Assembly (NCBI RefSeq): GCF_000716335.1
Contig: NZ_KL591020.1
Coordinates: 49,453 to 113,452, forward strand
Length of the DNA stretch: 64,000 nt
Direction of reading: 5' to 3'
Source: Streptomyces sp. NRRL S-118
GTDB lineage: Bacteria; Actinomycetota; Actinomycetes; Streptomycetales; Streptomycetaceae
Both the position numbers and the translations under genes were made by a program. The notes under the pieces are model-generated. The model saw only the letters and a list, made by a program, of their open reading frames with translations, did not search any database and was not told the DNA's origin. The stretch's first letter is position 1, and each line of letters begins with the position of its first letter. Positions 43,497 to 54,401 of the stretch are shown here, in pieces.

Positions 43497-44519
43497 TCAC
43501 GCGTCGGGGTCGGCGCGGTCCAGGGCGGGTCGCGGCCCGGGCGTGAACTCCGTGAGCAGGTGGTCGGCGGCGGACGTGTCCGTGACCAGGCTGGTGACCA
43601 GTCCGGAACGCAGGACGGCACCGATCGCGGCGGCCTTGCGCTGCCCGCCCGCGATCGCCACCACCTCGGGGATGCGGCGCAGCCGGTCGGCCTCGACCGT
43701 GATGCACCGCTCGCCGAGGTCGCGGCCGACGCGGCGGCCGTTGGCGTCGAAGAGGTGGGCGGACATCTCGGCGGCGACACCGAGCGAGGCGTAGTGGGCG
43801 CGCTCCTCGTCGGTGAGCATGTCGTGGACGGTGGAGATGCCGGGCTCCCAGGAGCCGATGGAGACCGCGGCGACCGTCACCTTGTCGAAGTACTCGAAGG
43901 CGCGGGCGATGCCGGTCTGGCTGCGCAGCGCGGCCGCGGTCGCCGGGTCGGGCAGCAGCATCGGCGCGTAGATGGGGTGCGCCTCGCCGCCGGAGACCTG
44001 GGCGGCACGCCGTACGGCCTCCACGGAGCCGCGCTCGGCGGTGCCCGCGTCGTACACGCCGGTGAGCTGCACGACCGTGCACGGCGGGAGCCGGTCCAGG
44101 GCGGCCGCCATGTGGATGGTCGACCGGCCCCAGGCGAGGCCCAGGACGTCGCCCTCGTTCACGAGCTCGCCGAGCAAGTCGGCCGCGACCTCGCCGAGGT
44201 TCTCCGGGTCGGGCGATTCGTCCTCGCCCTCCGGCGGGGACTCGACGACGACCGCGTGCCGCAGCCCGTAGCGGGCGCGCAGCGCATCGGAGCGCTCCGC
44301 GTCGAGCTCGGCGGGCACGCGGATCTCGATCCGTACGAGGTCGCGCTCGAGGGCGGTTTCCAGGACCCTGGCCACCTTGAAGCGGCTGACGCCGAACTCC
44401 TCCGCGATCTGGATCTTGGACTTGCCCTCGAGATAGAAGCGACGGGCCATGGCCGCCGCCTGCACGAGCTCCGCGGGTCCCATCCGCAGGGCTGGCCGTC
44501 CCGCCGACATTGCAGACAC
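43497..44519 (-). CDS. SorC/DeoR-type sugar-binding transcriptional regulator
   Basis: From GTG 44519 (GAGGAG six bases upstream) the product is 340 residues. An N-terminal helix-turn-helix (RRFYLEGKSKIQIAEEFGVS, RFKVARVLETALERDLVRI) precedes the SorC sugar-phosphate-binding domain (about 75-330; GLAWGRSTIHMAAALDRLPP, GSWEPGISTVHDMLTDEER). Such proteins sense phosphorylated sugars; lying 112 bases downstream of rpe, it may respond to a pentose phosphate. ATG 44510 and 44558 are alternative starts with poorer ribosome sites. Confidence 0.88.
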   Translation of the reverse strand: MSAMSAGRPALRMGPAELVQAAAMARRFYLEGKSKIQIAEEFGVSRFKVARVLETALERDLVRIEIRVPAELDAERSDALRARYGLRHAVVVESPPEGEDESPDPENLGEVAADLLGELVNEGDVLGLAWGRSTIHMAAALDRLPPCTVVQLTGVYDAGTAERGSVEAVRRAAQVSGGEAHPIYAPMLLPDPATAAALRSQTGIARAFEYFDKVTVAAVSIGSWEPGISTVHDMLTDEERAHYASLGVAAEMSAHLFDANGRRVGRDLGERCITVEADRLRRIPEVVAIAGGQRKAAAIGAVLRSGLVTSLVTDTSAADHLLTEFTPGPRPALDRADPDA

Positions 44520-44631
44520 CGCGATCTCCTCACTGCTGTTCGCACTCCGGATTGCCATCCTTGCAGATCCGGCGTGCCGTGATCAGTCCTGTTGGTTTGC
44601 GTTCACCAGGGCGTTGCCGAGCGGACCGCCC

Positions 44632-45315
44632 TCAGTGGGCGCAGGCCCACGCGGCCCCGGCGGTGGCCCGTGCGGCCTTGTCGCGCAGGGCCCGCACGGC
44701 GGCGGCCGGGTCCTCGGCCCCGTACACCGCCGAGCCGGCGACGAAGACGTCGGCGCCGGCCTCGGCACAGCGCTCGATGGTGGCCTCCGAGACACCGCCG
44801 TCGACCTGGAGCCAGAGCTGGAGTCCGTGCTTGGAGATCAGCTCCCGGGTACGGCGGATCTTCGGCAGCATGATGTCGAGGAAGGCCTGCCCGCCGAAGC
44901 CCGGCTCGACGGTCATGATCAGCAGCATGTCGAGCTCGGGAAGCAGGTCCTCGTAGGGCTCGATGGGCGTCGCGGGCTTCAGCGCCATGGACGCCCGCGC
45001 CCCCTTGGCGCGGATCTCCCGCGCCAGGCGCACGGGCGCGGCGGCGGCCTCGACGTGGAAGGTGACCGACCCGGCGCCGGCCTCCACGTACTGCGGGGCC
45101 CAGCGGTCCGGGTCCTCGATCATCAGGTGGCAGTCCAGCGGGGTGTCCGTCGCACGCCGCAGCGACTCGACGACCGGCACGCCCAGGGTGAGGTTGGGCA
45201 CGAAGTGGTTGTCCATGACATCGACATGGAGCCAGTCGGCGCCTTCCACGGCCTTCGCCTCCTCGGCGAGACGGGCGAAGTCGGCGGACAGGATGCTGGG
45301 GTTGATCTGGGCCAT
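44632..45315 (-). CDS. rpe: Ribulose-phosphate 3-epimerase
   Basis: Rpe interconverts ribulose 5-phosphate and xylulose 5-phosphate in the pentose phosphate pathway. The 227-residue TIM barrel has [15 protein letters not shown], the metal/catalytic segment [14 protein letters not shown] (about 35-48), [23 protein letters not shown] and [19 protein letters not shown]. It follows rsmB by 165 bases. It supplies and drains the ribulose 5-phosphate that RibBA uses for riboflavin. Confidence 0.97.
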   Translation of the reverse strand: MAQINPSILSADFARLAEEAKAVEGADWLHVDVMDNHFVPNLTLGVPVVESLRRATDTPLDCHLMIEDPDRWAPQYVEAGAGSVTFHVEAAAAPVRLAREIRAKGARASMALKPATPIEPYEDLLPELDMLLIMTVEPGFGGQAFLDIMLPKIRRTRELISKHGLQLWLQVDGGVSEATIERCAEAGADVFVAGSAVYGAEDPAAAVRALRDKAARATAGAAWACAH

Positions 45316-45356
45316 GGGCCAAGCCTGCCACGTCCCATGGTGTTTCTTTCACCCGA

Positions 45357-45385
45357 TGCCCGGCCGGGAGCGTTCCGGCCGGGCA
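45357..45385 (-). terminator. Stem-loop between rsmB and rpe
   Basis: TGCCCGGCCGG-N7-CCGGCCGGGCA forms an 11-bp perfect stem in the 165-bp gap. It may attenuate or end the fmt-rsmB transcript before rpe. Confidence 0.5.
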
Positions 45386-45480
45386 CACAAGCCGCAAGGC
45401 GGGCGTATCGCTCCCCCTCCGGGCCGTTCACCGTCCCGTCCCGGCAGGGCCGGCACGGCGCGGCCGGGACGCGAGGGCGG

Positions 45481-46902
45481 TCAGTCCGTGCGCCGCAGCA
45501 GCGCCAGGTACATCGCGTCGGTGCCGTGCAGGTGCGGCCACAGCTGTACGTCGGGTCCGTCGCCGAGCGCCGGGACGTCCGGCATCAGCGGCCTGGCGTC
45601 GATCAGCTCCGCGCCGCCCTGCTTCTTGAGGACGTCGTCCACGACGACCCGGGTCTCGGCCAGGTGCGGCGAGCACGTCGCGTACCCGACGACCCCGCCC
45701 ACCCGTACCGCCTTCAACGCCTCGGCGAGCAGGGTGCGTTGCAGCGGGGCGAAGCTCTCCAGGTCCTCCGGGCGGCGGCGCCAGCGCGCCTCGGGGCGGC
45801 GGCGCAGCGCACCCAGGCCCGAGCACGGCACGTCCACGAGGACGCGGTCGAAGGAGCCGGGCTGCCACGGCGGGCGCGTGCCGTCCGCGGTGATGACCTG
45901 GTACGGGCCGGGGTTCCCGGCCAGCGCGCGGTCCACCAGCCGGGCGCGGTGCGGCTGCTTCTCGGCGGCGAGCAGCGCGGCGCCGCGCTCGGCGGCCAGG
46001 GCGCCCAGCAGGGCGGCCTTGCCACCGGGGCCCGCGCAGCCGTCCAGCCAGCGCTTGTCCGGGCCGTCCAGCGGGGCGTTCGCCAGCGCCACGGCGACGA
46101 GCTGGCTGCCCTCGTCCTGGACGCCCGCGCGGCCCTCGCGCACGGCGTCGATCGCGCCCGGCTCGCCGCCCTCGGCGAGCCGTACGGCGTAGGGCGACCA
46201 GCGGCCCGGCAGACCGGCCTCCTCGCCCAGCACGTCCAGCAGCTCGTCGACGGTGGAGCGGCCGGGGCGGGCCACCAGCGTGACCTCCGGGCGCTCGTTG
46301 TCCGCCTCCAGCAGGTCCTCGATCCCGGCGCGGCCGCCGCCGAGCGCGTCCCACAGCGCCGAGACGACCCACCGCGGGTGCGAGTGCACGACCGCCAGGT
46401 GGTCCTCGGCGTCCTCGTCGTAAGGCGGGGCCACCTCGTCCAGCCAGGCGTCGAGGTCCCGCTGCGAGATCTTGCGCAGGACGGCGTTGACGAACTTGGC
46501 GCGGCCGTCGCCGAGCACCACACGAGCCAGCTCGACGCTGGCCGAGACAGCCGCGTGCGTGGGGATCCGCGTGCCCAGCAGCTGGTGCGCGCCGAGCGCG
46601 AGCACGTCCAGCACCGGCGGGTCGACCTCGCGCAGCGGCCGGTCGATGCAGGCCGCGATGATCGCGTCATACGTGCCCTGCCGCCGCAGCGTGCCGTACA
46701 CCAGCTCGGTCGCGAGCGCCGCGTCCCGCCCGTCGAAGCCCTCCTTCTCGCGCGCCTTGCGCAGCAGCGGCGGCAGCACGAGGTTGGCGTACGCGTCACG
46801 CTCGTCGACGGCGCGCAGCGCCTCGAAGGCCAGCATGCGCACCGGGTCCTTCTTGGGGCGGCGGTACTGCTTGGGGGGACGGCGACGGGACTGCTCGCTC
46901 AA
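45481..46902 (-). CDS. rsmB: 16S rRNA m5C methyltransferase (RsmB/Sun family)
   Basis: RsmB methylates a cytosine in the 30S subunit (C967 in E. coli) using SAM. The 473 residues comprise a basic start (RRRPPKQYRRPKK), a NusB-like RNA-binding domain (about 25-160) and a Rossmann methyltransferase (about 235-470). Motifs are LDGCAGPGGKAALLGAL, VLVDVPCSGLGALRRRP and VGYATCSPHLAETR; two cysteines serve as nucleophile and release residue. It follows fmt by 35 bases, a conserved pairing. Confidence 0.94.
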   Translation of the reverse strand: MSEQSRRRPPKQYRRPKKDPVRMLAFEALRAVDERDAYANLVLPPLLRKAREKEGFDGRDAALATELVYGTLRRQGTYDAIIAACIDRPLREVDPPVLDVLALGAHQLLGTRIPTHAAVSASVELARVVLGDGRAKFVNAVLRKISQRDLDAWLDEVAPPYDEDAEDHLAVVHSHPRWVVSALWDALGGGRAGIEDLLEADNERPEVTLVARPGRSTVDELLDVLGEEAGLPGRWSPYAVRLAEGGEPGAIDAVREGRAGVQDEGSQLVAVALANAPLDGPDKRWLDGCAGPGGKAALLGALAAERGAALLAAEKQPHRARLVDRALAGNPGPYQVITADGTRPPWQPGSFDRVLVDVPCSGLGALRRRPEARWRRRPEDLESFAPLQRTLLAEALKAVRVGGVVGYATCSPHLAETRVVVDDVLKKQGGAELIDARPLMPDVPALGDGPDVQLWPHLHGTDAMYLALLRRTD

Positions 46903-46937
46903 AAGGTGCTCCGCTTTCCGGTGAGGCTCGATCCCCT

Positions 46938-47882
46938 TCAGCCTACGTCGGTCCCGCCGAGCTTCTCGCCCGCGGTGATCCGCACACCACGGGCCCAGTC
47001 GGCGCCGCGCATCGGCTTCTTGCCCTGGGGCTGGACCCAGAGGAGCTCGACGGCGTGCGAGCCGGTCCCGACGTACACGTTGTTCTTGGCGGCCGACAGC
47101 TCGCCGGGCGCCAGGTCGGTGCGGTCGGGCACCGGGGCGGCCTGGACGACCTTGAGCCGCTCGCCGCGGAAGGCCGACCAGGCGCCGGGCGCGGGGGTGC
47201 AGCCGCGCACGACGCGGTCGACGCGGAGCGCGGGGGCGGTCCAGTCGATGTGCGCGTCCTCGACGGTGATCTTGGGAGCGAGGGTGACGCCGTCGGCGGG
47301 CTGCGGTACGGCCTCGAGGGTGGCGTCCTGGATGCCGTCCATCGTCGCGACGAGCAGCCCGGCGCCGGCGAAGGCGAGCCGGGTGAGCAGGTCGCCGCTG
47401 GTGTCGGTGGGCCGCACCTGCTCGGTGACCACGCCGTAGACGGGCCCCGAGTCCAGTCCCTCCTCGATCAGGAAGGTCGAGGCACCGGTCACCTCGTCCC
47501 CGGCCATGATCGCGTGCTGTACGGGCGCGGCGCCGCGCCAGGCGGGCAGCAGCGAGAAGTGCAGGTTCACCCAGCCGTGCGCGGGGATGTCGAGCGCCGC
47601 CTTGGGCAGCAGGGCCCCGTACGCGACGACCGGGCAGCAGTCGGGCGCGATCTCCCGCAGCCGGGCGAGGAAGTCCTCGTCACGGGGCCGGGCCGGCTTG
47701 AGGACCTCGATGCCCTCCTCCTCGGCGCGGCGGGCTACGGGACTGGCGACCAGCCGGCGGCCGCGCCCGGCGGGCGCGTCGGGGCGGGTGACGACAGCGG
47801 CCACCTCGTGCCGGTCCGAGGCGATCAGGGCGTCCAGGGCGGGTACGGCGACCTCGGGGGTGCCTGCGAAGACGAGCTTCAT
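46938..47882 (-). CDS. fmt: Methionyl-tRNA formyltransferase
   Basis: Fmt formylates initiator Met-tRNA with 10-formyltetrahydrofolate. The 314 residues from ATG 47882 ([20 protein letters not shown]) contain the hydrolase-fold catalytic domain with [19 protein letters not shown] (about 105-123; Asn, His), the [11 protein letters not shown] segment, and a C-terminal OB-like tRNA-binding domain (about 205-310). An upstream in-frame start at 47924 would add 14 unconserved residues. First gene of the fmt-rsmB pair. Confidence 0.97.
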   Translation of the reverse strand: MKLVFAGTPEVAVPALDALIASDRHEVAAVVTRPDAPAGRGRRLVASPVARRAEEEGIEVLKPARPRDEDFLARLREIAPDCCPVVAYGALLPKAALDIPAHGWVNLHFSLLPAWRGAAPVQHAIMAGDEVTGASTFLIEEGLDSGPVYGVVTEQVRPTDTSGDLLTRLAFAGAGLLVATMDGIQDATLEAVPQPADGVTLAPKITVEDAHIDWTAPALRVDRVVRGCTPAPGAWSAFRGERLKVVQAAPVPDRTDLAPGELSAAKNNVYVGTGSHAVELLWVQPQGKKPMRGADWARGVRITAGEKLGGTDVG

Positions 47883-48109
47883 CAGTGGCTGACTGCCTGT
47901 CTGTTCGGGGGCGGTGGTGAGCAACGCACCAGTCTATGCGCCGGTGCCGCGGGGGGCGTACGGAGCGGCGTGCGCCCTGCGTATATGCGGATACGCCCCC
48001 GCAGCGTGACCCCGACCGCAGGTGGAGCGTTGGTCAAGCAGAGATTGACCGAAACGGGCCGCCCCGGTGCGGCCCACCCCTTTTCAACGCCGGTTCGAGA
48101 GGCTTGTAA

Positions 48110-48637
48110 ATGGCCGACCACGCAACCCACGACGCCCAAGCCCGGGCAAGCCTGCACCTGTTGGTGCGGGACATCGAGCGGGTCCGCCGGCAGGTGGACG
48201 CACTGCGCACGCTCACGGCCCAGCTGGGCAATGTGTACCGCCCGCGGCGATCCGGCCCGTCCACGGGCTTCGTCGTCTACGGCAGGGCCCCGGCCCCGAC
48301 CGTCAGGCTCGCGCAGGAGCTGCGGGACAGCGTCGAGACCCTGGTGACCGCGGCGGTCGACTTCGACCGGTCGCTGGGGTTCTCGTGGGACGCCGTGGGC
48401 TCGGCGCTCGGGGTCACCAAGCAGGCGGTCCACCGCCGCTACGGCTCACGCCGTCAGCAGACGGCCGCGCAGGAGGCGGAGCACCCGTCGGAGGCCGGCG
48501 CCACGCGGACGATGCCGGTGGCCCCGCCGTCCGTCCCCTCCGTCCCCGCGGCCCGCTCGATGCCGCCGCAGCCGACGGCGGGCTCGCTGCGCGAGGACCC
48601 CCGCCCCAGCGCCTTCCCGGCCCCCCGCAACGGCTGA
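48110..48637 (+). CDS. Small helix-turn-helix protein
   Basis: The 175 residues begin with a helical segment ([18 protein letters not shown]), then [20 protein letters not shown], and a likely helix-turn-helix at about 103-125 ([25 protein letters not shown]). The last 50 residues are Pro/Ala/Ser-rich and probably disordered. The helix-turn-helix resembles those in many Streptomyces DNA-binding orphans; no ligand domain is present. GAGAGG precedes the ATG. It is divergent from fmt, and nothing links it to a target. Confidence 0.72.
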   Translation: MADHATHDAQARASLHLLVRDIERVRRQVDALRTLTAQLGNVYRPRRSGPSTGFVVYGRAPAPTVRLAQELRDSVETLVTAAVDFDRSLGFSWDAVGSALGVTKQAVHRRYGSRRQQTAAQEAEHPSEAGATRTMPVAPPSVPSVPAARSMPPQPTAGSLREDPRPSAFPAPRNG

Positions 48638-49031
48638 CGCTCCCCCTTCGGCCGCCCCGCCGCCCCTCACGCACGGCGGGGCGGCCGTTCCCGTGCGCTC
48701 GTTGCGGGGGCGGGCGCCTGACTGCGTGCGCCTCCCGGCGCTCGCCTCCCCGCGGGCCCTTCCTGGCAGGCATTCCCGCGCGGACACTCCCCGGACGCCC
48801 GTCCGACCACGAGCGCCTCCGGGCGCTCGCCTCCCCGCGGGCGCCTCCAGGGTGGCGCTCCCGGGCGGCGGCCTCGTACGGGCGCTTCGACGCGGCCGAT
48901 TCCGCAGGGCCCTACCCCAACGGGCCCTCCCGCGCGGCCAACCCCGCGCGGGTCGTACGCCCGCTCGTGCGCCGGAGTCACGTCACGCGTGCGTTCGTGC
49001 GCTGCGGGCGCGCGCCGGCGCCGACGCCGCC
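48638..49031. other. Gene-free GC-rich gap with repeated segment
   Basis: Between the HTH gene and priA (convergent) lies 394 bp of low-complexity sequence, including a 31-bp direct repeat at about 48728-48757 and 48813-48842 (shared core GGCGCTCGCCTCCCCGCGGG). No gene or clear terminator stem is supported. Confidence 0.5.
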
Positions 49032-51182
49032 TCAGCCGATGTCCGGCGGGTCGACGCGGACGCGGACCGGGTCCGCCGCGCCCCGCGCGAGACGCCCCGC
49101 CTGCGCGGACTTCAGCGCGGCGGCCAGCGCGGCACCGCTGCCCGGCGGGACGCGCAGCAGCGCCCGTTCCCACACCTCGCCCGGCGGAGGATCGCCCGGG
49201 CGGCGTGGCGCGCCCGGCGGTGGGGGCGGCAGGGGCACCGGCCCCAGCACCTCCGTCTCGTGCGGCAGCTCCGCGGCCGCGAGGAACGCCGCCACCGCCT
49301 CCGCCCGCCCGGTCACCGACGCCATCCGCGAGACCGGGGGGAAGCCCAGCTCCGCCCGCTCGGCGAGTTCCCGCTGCGCGTGGCCCACCGGGTCCCAGCG
49401 GACCAGCGCCTGCACCGGCCGCAGCGTGGGCTCGGCGACCACCACGACCGTGCCGCCCTCGCTCTGGCTGCGCACCAGCGAGGCCGCGTCGATCCAGCGC
49501 CGCAGCGCCTCCTCACCGGCGCGCAGGTCGGGCCGCCCGAGCATGGCCCAGCCGTCGAGCAGCAGCGCCGCCGCGTAGCCGCCCTCCGCGACCGGCTCCG
49601 CGCCCGGGGTGCTCACCACCAGCGCGGGCCGTGCGGGCACCGAGTCCAGCACGTGGTCCCGCCCCGACGTACGGACCGGTACCGCCGGGAACGCCCGCCC
49701 GAGTTCCTCCGCCGTGCGCCGGGCGCCCACCACCTGAGCCCGCAGCCGCGTGGAGCCGCACTCGACGCAGTGCCAGCCCGGGGCGCCCCGTCCGCACCAG
49801 CCGCACCGCAGCTCCTGCTGCTCCGGCGCCTCCAGCGGCCCCGCGCAGTGCCGGCACCGTGCGGGTGCACGGCACCGCTCGCAGGCCAGCTTCGGTACGT
49901 ACCCCCGCCGCGGCACCTGCACCAGCACCGGCCCGGACTTCAGGCCGTCCCGTACGGTCTGCCAGGCCAGTGACGGCAGGCGGGCGGCCCGGGCGGCCTC
50001 GTCCCGCGCGAGCTCGCCGTCCCCGACGGTCCGCACGAGCGGCGCGGCGGCGCGCACCTGGTCGCGGGGTGCCACCAGCGGCCGTGCCCAGCCGCTCTCG
50101 ACGAGCTGCGCGGCCTCCACGGTGCAGCTCGTGCCGCCCAGGAGGAAACCGCACCTGTCGTGCGCGGCGCGCAGCAGCAGCACTTCGCGCGCGTGGGGCA
50201 GCGGCGCGTGCTGTTCGCTGTGGCTGGAGTCCCCGTCGTCCCACAGGGCCACGAGCCCGAGATCCGCCACGGGCGCGAACATCGCCGCGCGCGTGCCGAC
50301 GACGGCGCGCACGGCACCGCGCCGCACCGCGAGCCACTGCGCGTACCGCTTCTCGGGGCCCGCCTCGGCGGTCAGCAGCGCGTGCCGCCCCTCCCCCAGT
50401 ATGTCCATGAGGGCCGCGTCCACCCGCGCGGCGGCCCGCCCGTCGGGCACCACGACCAGGGCGCCGCGCCCGGATGCCAGGGTGGCGCCCACCGCCCGGG
50501 CGAGCTCCTCCGCCCAGTGCGGGCCGGGCAGCGCGTTCCACACGGCCCTCGGCGAACCGCCCTGCGCCAGGGAGCGCAGGAAGGCAGCGCCCTGCGCGTA
50601 CCGCTCCCACGTCCCGGCGCCGGGTGCCGGGGGCGGCGGCAGCGGCTGCGGCGACGGCCGCCCCTCCGCACGGGCGTTGCGCGGCGGGATCGCCAGCTGC
50701 AGCACATCGGCGAGGCTCCCGGCATACCGGTCGGCCACCGCCCGGGCCAGGCCCAGCAGCTCCGGACTGAGCACCGGCTCGGGCGAGACGACGCCGGCGA
50801 GCGCCGCGAGGGGTCCGGAGTAGTCGGACTCGGCCCGCCGCTCGACCAGGAACCCGTCGATGAGCCGACCGCCCTCGCGCCGCCCGTCCCGCACCTGGTG
50901 CGACCCGGCCCCGAACCGCACCCGTACCCGCACCCCCGGCTGCGCCGCGGCGTCGAGCTCCTCGGGCACGGCGTAGTCGAAGAACTGGTCGAGGTGGAGC
51001 ACGCCCTTGTTCACCACGACGCGCGCGACGGGCAGCTCCTTGGCCAGCGCCGCCCCCCGCCATGTCCGGGGCTTGGCCCGCGGCACCTTGGCCTTGCGCA
51101 CGGTTTCGCGTATGAGCGCGAGCTGCTCGGGCGGCTCGGCCGCCCCGCCGCCGCCCTCCGGCTTCCCGTCCCCGCTGCTCAC
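49032..51182 (-). CDS. priA: PriA-family primosomal protein N', helicase motifs degenerate
   Basis: From GTG 51182 the product is 716 residues. It keeps the N-terminal 3'-DNA-binding domain (about 45-145; VARVVVNKGVLHLDQFFDYA) and the zinc-binding insert (CERCRAPARCRHC and CGWCGRGAPGWHCVECGS, about 450-500). Walker A is missing (GATLASGRGALVVVP where GVTGSGKT would be), and the DEAH box is replaced by LWDDGDSS. Actinobacterial PriA proteins are known to lack these motifs and are thought not to unwind DNA. It probably acts structurally in replication restart. A strong stem-loop separates it from metK. Confidence 0.88.
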   Translation of the reverse strand: MSSGDGKPEGGGGAAEPPEQLALIRETVRKAKVPRAKPRTWRGAALAKELPVARVVVNKGVLHLDQFFDYAVPEELDAAAQPGVRVRVRFGAGSHQVRDGRREGGRLIDGFLVERRAESDYSGPLAALAGVVSPEPVLSPELLGLARAVADRYAGSLADVLQLAIPPRNARAEGRPSPQPLPPPPAPGAGTWERYAQGAAFLRSLAQGGSPRAVWNALPGPHWAEELARAVGATLASGRGALVVVPDGRAAARVDAALMDILGEGRHALLTAEAGPEKRYAQWLAVRRGAVRAVVGTRAAMFAPVADLGLVALWDDGDSSHSEQHAPLPHAREVLLLRAAHDRCGFLLGGTSCTVEAAQLVESGWARPLVAPRDQVRAAAPLVRTVGDGELARDEAARAARLPSLAWQTVRDGLKSGPVLVQVPRRGYVPKLACERCRAPARCRHCAGPLEAPEQQELRCGWCGRGAPGWHCVECGSTRLRAQVVGARRTAEELGRAFPAVPVRTSGRDHVLDSVPARPALVVSTPGAEPVAEGGYAAALLLDGWAMLGRPDLRAGEEALRRWIDAASLVRSQSEGGTVVVVAEPTLRPVQALVRWDPVGHAQRELAERAELGFPPVSRMASVTGRAEAVAAFLAAAELPHETEVLGPVPLPPPPPGAPRRPGDPPPGEVWERALLRVPPGSGAALAAALKSAQAGRLARGAADPVRVRVDPPDIG

Positions 51183-51266
51183 AGCCACATTCCTACCAGA
51201 CCTCACTGACACCGCCCGCTGCCGCGGCGGGGCGGTGCGGGCGCCCCGGTGCACCGTCCCGGGAAC

Positions 51267-51306
51267 GCCGAAGTCCGGCACCCGTTGCGGGGTGCCGGAC
51301 TTCGGC
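51267..51306 (-). terminator. metK terminator
   Basis: A perfect 17-bp stem, GCCGAAGTCCGGCACCC/GGGTGCCGGACTTCGGC, with a 6-base loop lies 18 bases after the metK stop and before the priA start. It is the longest perfect hairpin I found. Confidence 0.85.
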
Positions 51307-51323
51307 GAGCGGTGCGGGGCGGG

Positions 51324-52532
<1,209 letters not shown>

Positions 52533-52784
52533 AACGCTCCCTGGGTTTGCAGCGGCTGCTGGCTGATCGTTTGCGGACCGGCAGGGGGCTGCGCCCCGCG
52601 TCGTTCCGTGGACAGTTTATCGGGCACTCCCGTCCGTCGGACCAGGTGTCTCGCACCGTGGGAGTCGGATCGGCCACGTCGAGCTCCCTGAGGCGCGTGT
52701 TCCGCCTCCCCGTCCATGAACAGAACGCCGGTCTTCATACGGTTTCATCCCGCCGACGGGACGAATGTGACATTCATCGGGGTT

Positions 52785-53996
52785 TCATGCGAATCGCCCC
52801 AGACGGGGGACGACGAGATCCCAGACGGTGTCGGCGAGCGCTTCCTTGGGGCCGTAGGGAACAGGCGTCTCGGTGCCGTCCGCCGCAAGCACCACGGCCT
52901 CGTTCTCCGCTGATCCGAAGGTCTTGCGCTCCCCCACCTCGTTCACCACGAGGAAGTCGCACCCCTTGCGGCGCAGCTTCTCCCGACCATTGGCCAAAAC
53001 ATCATCCGTCTCGGCGGCGAATCCGACCACGACTTGATCAGGTCGGGCCCGCTCGGCGGAGATCTCGGCCAGGATGTCCGGGTTGCGGACCAGAGCGACG
53101 GGCGCCGGCTCCTGGCCCTCCCGCTTCTTGATCTTCCCTTCGGCGTACGTGGCGGGACGGAAGTCCGCGACGGCCGCGGCCATCACCACGGCGTCCGCGT
53201 CCGGAGCCGCCTTGAGCACGGCCTCGCGCAGCTGCACGGCGGTCCCGACGTGGACCACGTCGACGCCGGCCGGGTCGGCCATGCCGGTGTTCGCCTCGAT
53301 GAGCGTCACCCGGGCGCCCCGCGCCGCCGCGGTCCTGGCCAGGGCGTACCCCTGCTTCCCGGAGGAACGGTTCCCCAGGTACCGGACCGGGTCCAGCGGC
53401 TCACGCGTACCGCCCGCGCTGATGACGACGTGGCGGCCCGCGAGGTCGGGGGCGGCGGCGCCGCGCGCCAGCACCCGCCGGCAGACCTCGAAGATCTCGT
53501 CGGGCTCGGGCAGCCGGCCCTTGCCCGTGTCGGCGCCGGTGAGGCGGCCCACGGCGGGGTCGACGACCACGGCGCCGCGCCGCCGCAGCGTGGCGACGTT
53601 CTCCTGGGTGGCGGGGTGCTCCCACATCTCGGTGTGCATGGCGGGGGCGAATACGACCGGGCACCGCGCGGTGAGCAGGGTGTTGGTGAGCAGGTCGTCG
53701 GCGAGCCCGTGCGCCGCCTTGGCCAGCATGTCGGCGGTGGCGGGGGCGACGACGACGAGGTCGGCCTGCTGTCCGATCCGCACGTGCGGGACCTCGTGCA
53801 CGTCGGACCAGACCTCGGTGGCGACCGGATTGCCGGAGAGGGCGGACCAGGTGGCGGCGCCCACGAAGTGCAGCGCGGAGCCGGTCGGGACCACCCGCAC
53901 GTCGTGACCCGACTCGGTCAGCCGCCTCAGCAGCTCGCAGGCCTTGTAGGCGGCGATGCCGCCGCTGACGCCCAGGACGACCTTCGGCTTGTGCAC
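52785..53996 (-). CDS. coaBC: Bifunctional PPC decarboxylase / PPC synthetase
   Basis: CoaBC adds cysteine to phosphopantothenate and decarboxylates the product on the way to coenzyme A. The 403 residues from GTG 53996 comprise the flavin-binding CoaC domain (VVLGVSGGIAAYKACELLRR; active-site His, PAMHTEMWEHPATQEN, TGKGRLPEPDEI) to about 190, and the CTP-using CoaB domain (GTREPLDPVRYLGNRSSGKQ, KIKKREGQ). AGGAGG lies six bases before the GTG. PAMH replaces the usual PAMN motif, a change I recall in actinobacterial CoaC. Confidence 0.96.
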   Translation of the reverse strand: MHKPKVVLGVSGGIAAYKACELLRRLTESGHDVRVVPTGSALHFVGAATWSALSGNPVATEVWSDVHEVPHVRIGQQADLVVVAPATADMLAKAAHGLADDLLTNTLLTARCPVVFAPAMHTEMWEHPATQENVATLRRRGAVVVDPAVGRLTGADTGKGRLPEPDEIFEVCRRVLARGAAAPDLAGRHVVISAGGTREPLDPVRYLGNRSSGKQGYALARTAAARGARVTLIEANTGMADPAGVDVVHVGTAVQLREAVLKAAPDADAVVMAAAVADFRPATYAEGKIKKREGQEPAPVALVRNPDILAEISAERARPDQVVVGFAAETDDVLANGREKLRRKGCDFLVVNEVGERKTFGSAENEAVVLAADGTETPVPYGPKEALADTVWDLVVPRLGRFA

Positions 53997-54011
53997 TCGT
54001 GCCTCCTCAAG

Positions 54012-54037
54012 GCAATGACACACCGCAATGACACACC
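54012..54037. repeat. 13-bp perfect tandem repeat upstream of coaBC
   Basis: GCAATGACACACC occurs at 54012-54024 and 54025-54037 with no gap. On the coding strand this gives two copies of GGTGTGTCATTGC just before the coaBC ribosome site, between it and the rpoZ terminator. It could be a regulator site or a small duplication. Confidence 0.8.
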
Positions 54038-54038
54038 A

Positions 54039-54069
54039 CAGGCCCGGCGGACGGTTCCCGCCGGGCCTG
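54039..54069 (-). terminator. rpoZ terminator
   Basis: CAGGCCCGGCGG-N7-CCGCCGGGCCTG, a perfect 12-bp stem, lies 30 bases after the rpoZ stop. Confidence 0.75.
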
Positions 54070-54099
54070 CGAACGACGTGCTGAAACGCTGGGTGCTGC

Positions 54100-54372
54100 T
54101 TACTGTGCCGGGCCCTCGACGGCCTCGGAGGTCAGCAGACCCGCGTTGATCTCGCGCAGGGCGATCGAGAGCGGCTTCTCGTGGACGTGGGTGTCCACCA
54201 GCGGACCGACGTACTCCAGCAGGCCCTCACCGAGCTGCGAGTAGTACGCGTTGATCTGACGCGCGCGCTTGGCCGCGTAGATCACGAGGCTGTACTTCGA
54301 GTCAGTGGCCTCGAGCAGCTCGTCGATCGGCGGGTTGATGATGCCCTCGGGCGCAGTGATGGAAGAGGACAC
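54100..54372 (-). CDS. rpoZ: DNA-directed RNA polymerase omega subunit
   Basis: Omega helps fold and retain the beta' subunit. The 90 residues fit the family: [20 protein letters not shown] near the start, [15 protein letters not shown] (the conserved AxxRAxQI motif), and a flexible end, [19 protein letters not shown]. It lies 29 bases after gmk in the usual gmk-rpoZ-coaBC order. The start is a GTG with a modest ribosome site. Confidence 0.97.
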   Translation of the reverse strand: MSSSITAPEGIINPPIDELLEATDSKYSLVIYAAKRARQINAYYSQLGEGLLEYVGPLVDTHVHEKPLSIALREINAGLLTSEAVEGPAQ

Positions 54373-54401
54373 GCTCTACCTTCCGAAAAAGTGGACAAAG
54401 A

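Noticed and set aside
52533..52784. Possible SAM riboswitch upstream of metK
   Set aside because: I could not match the conserved core of any SAM riboswitch class; left as an ordinary leader.
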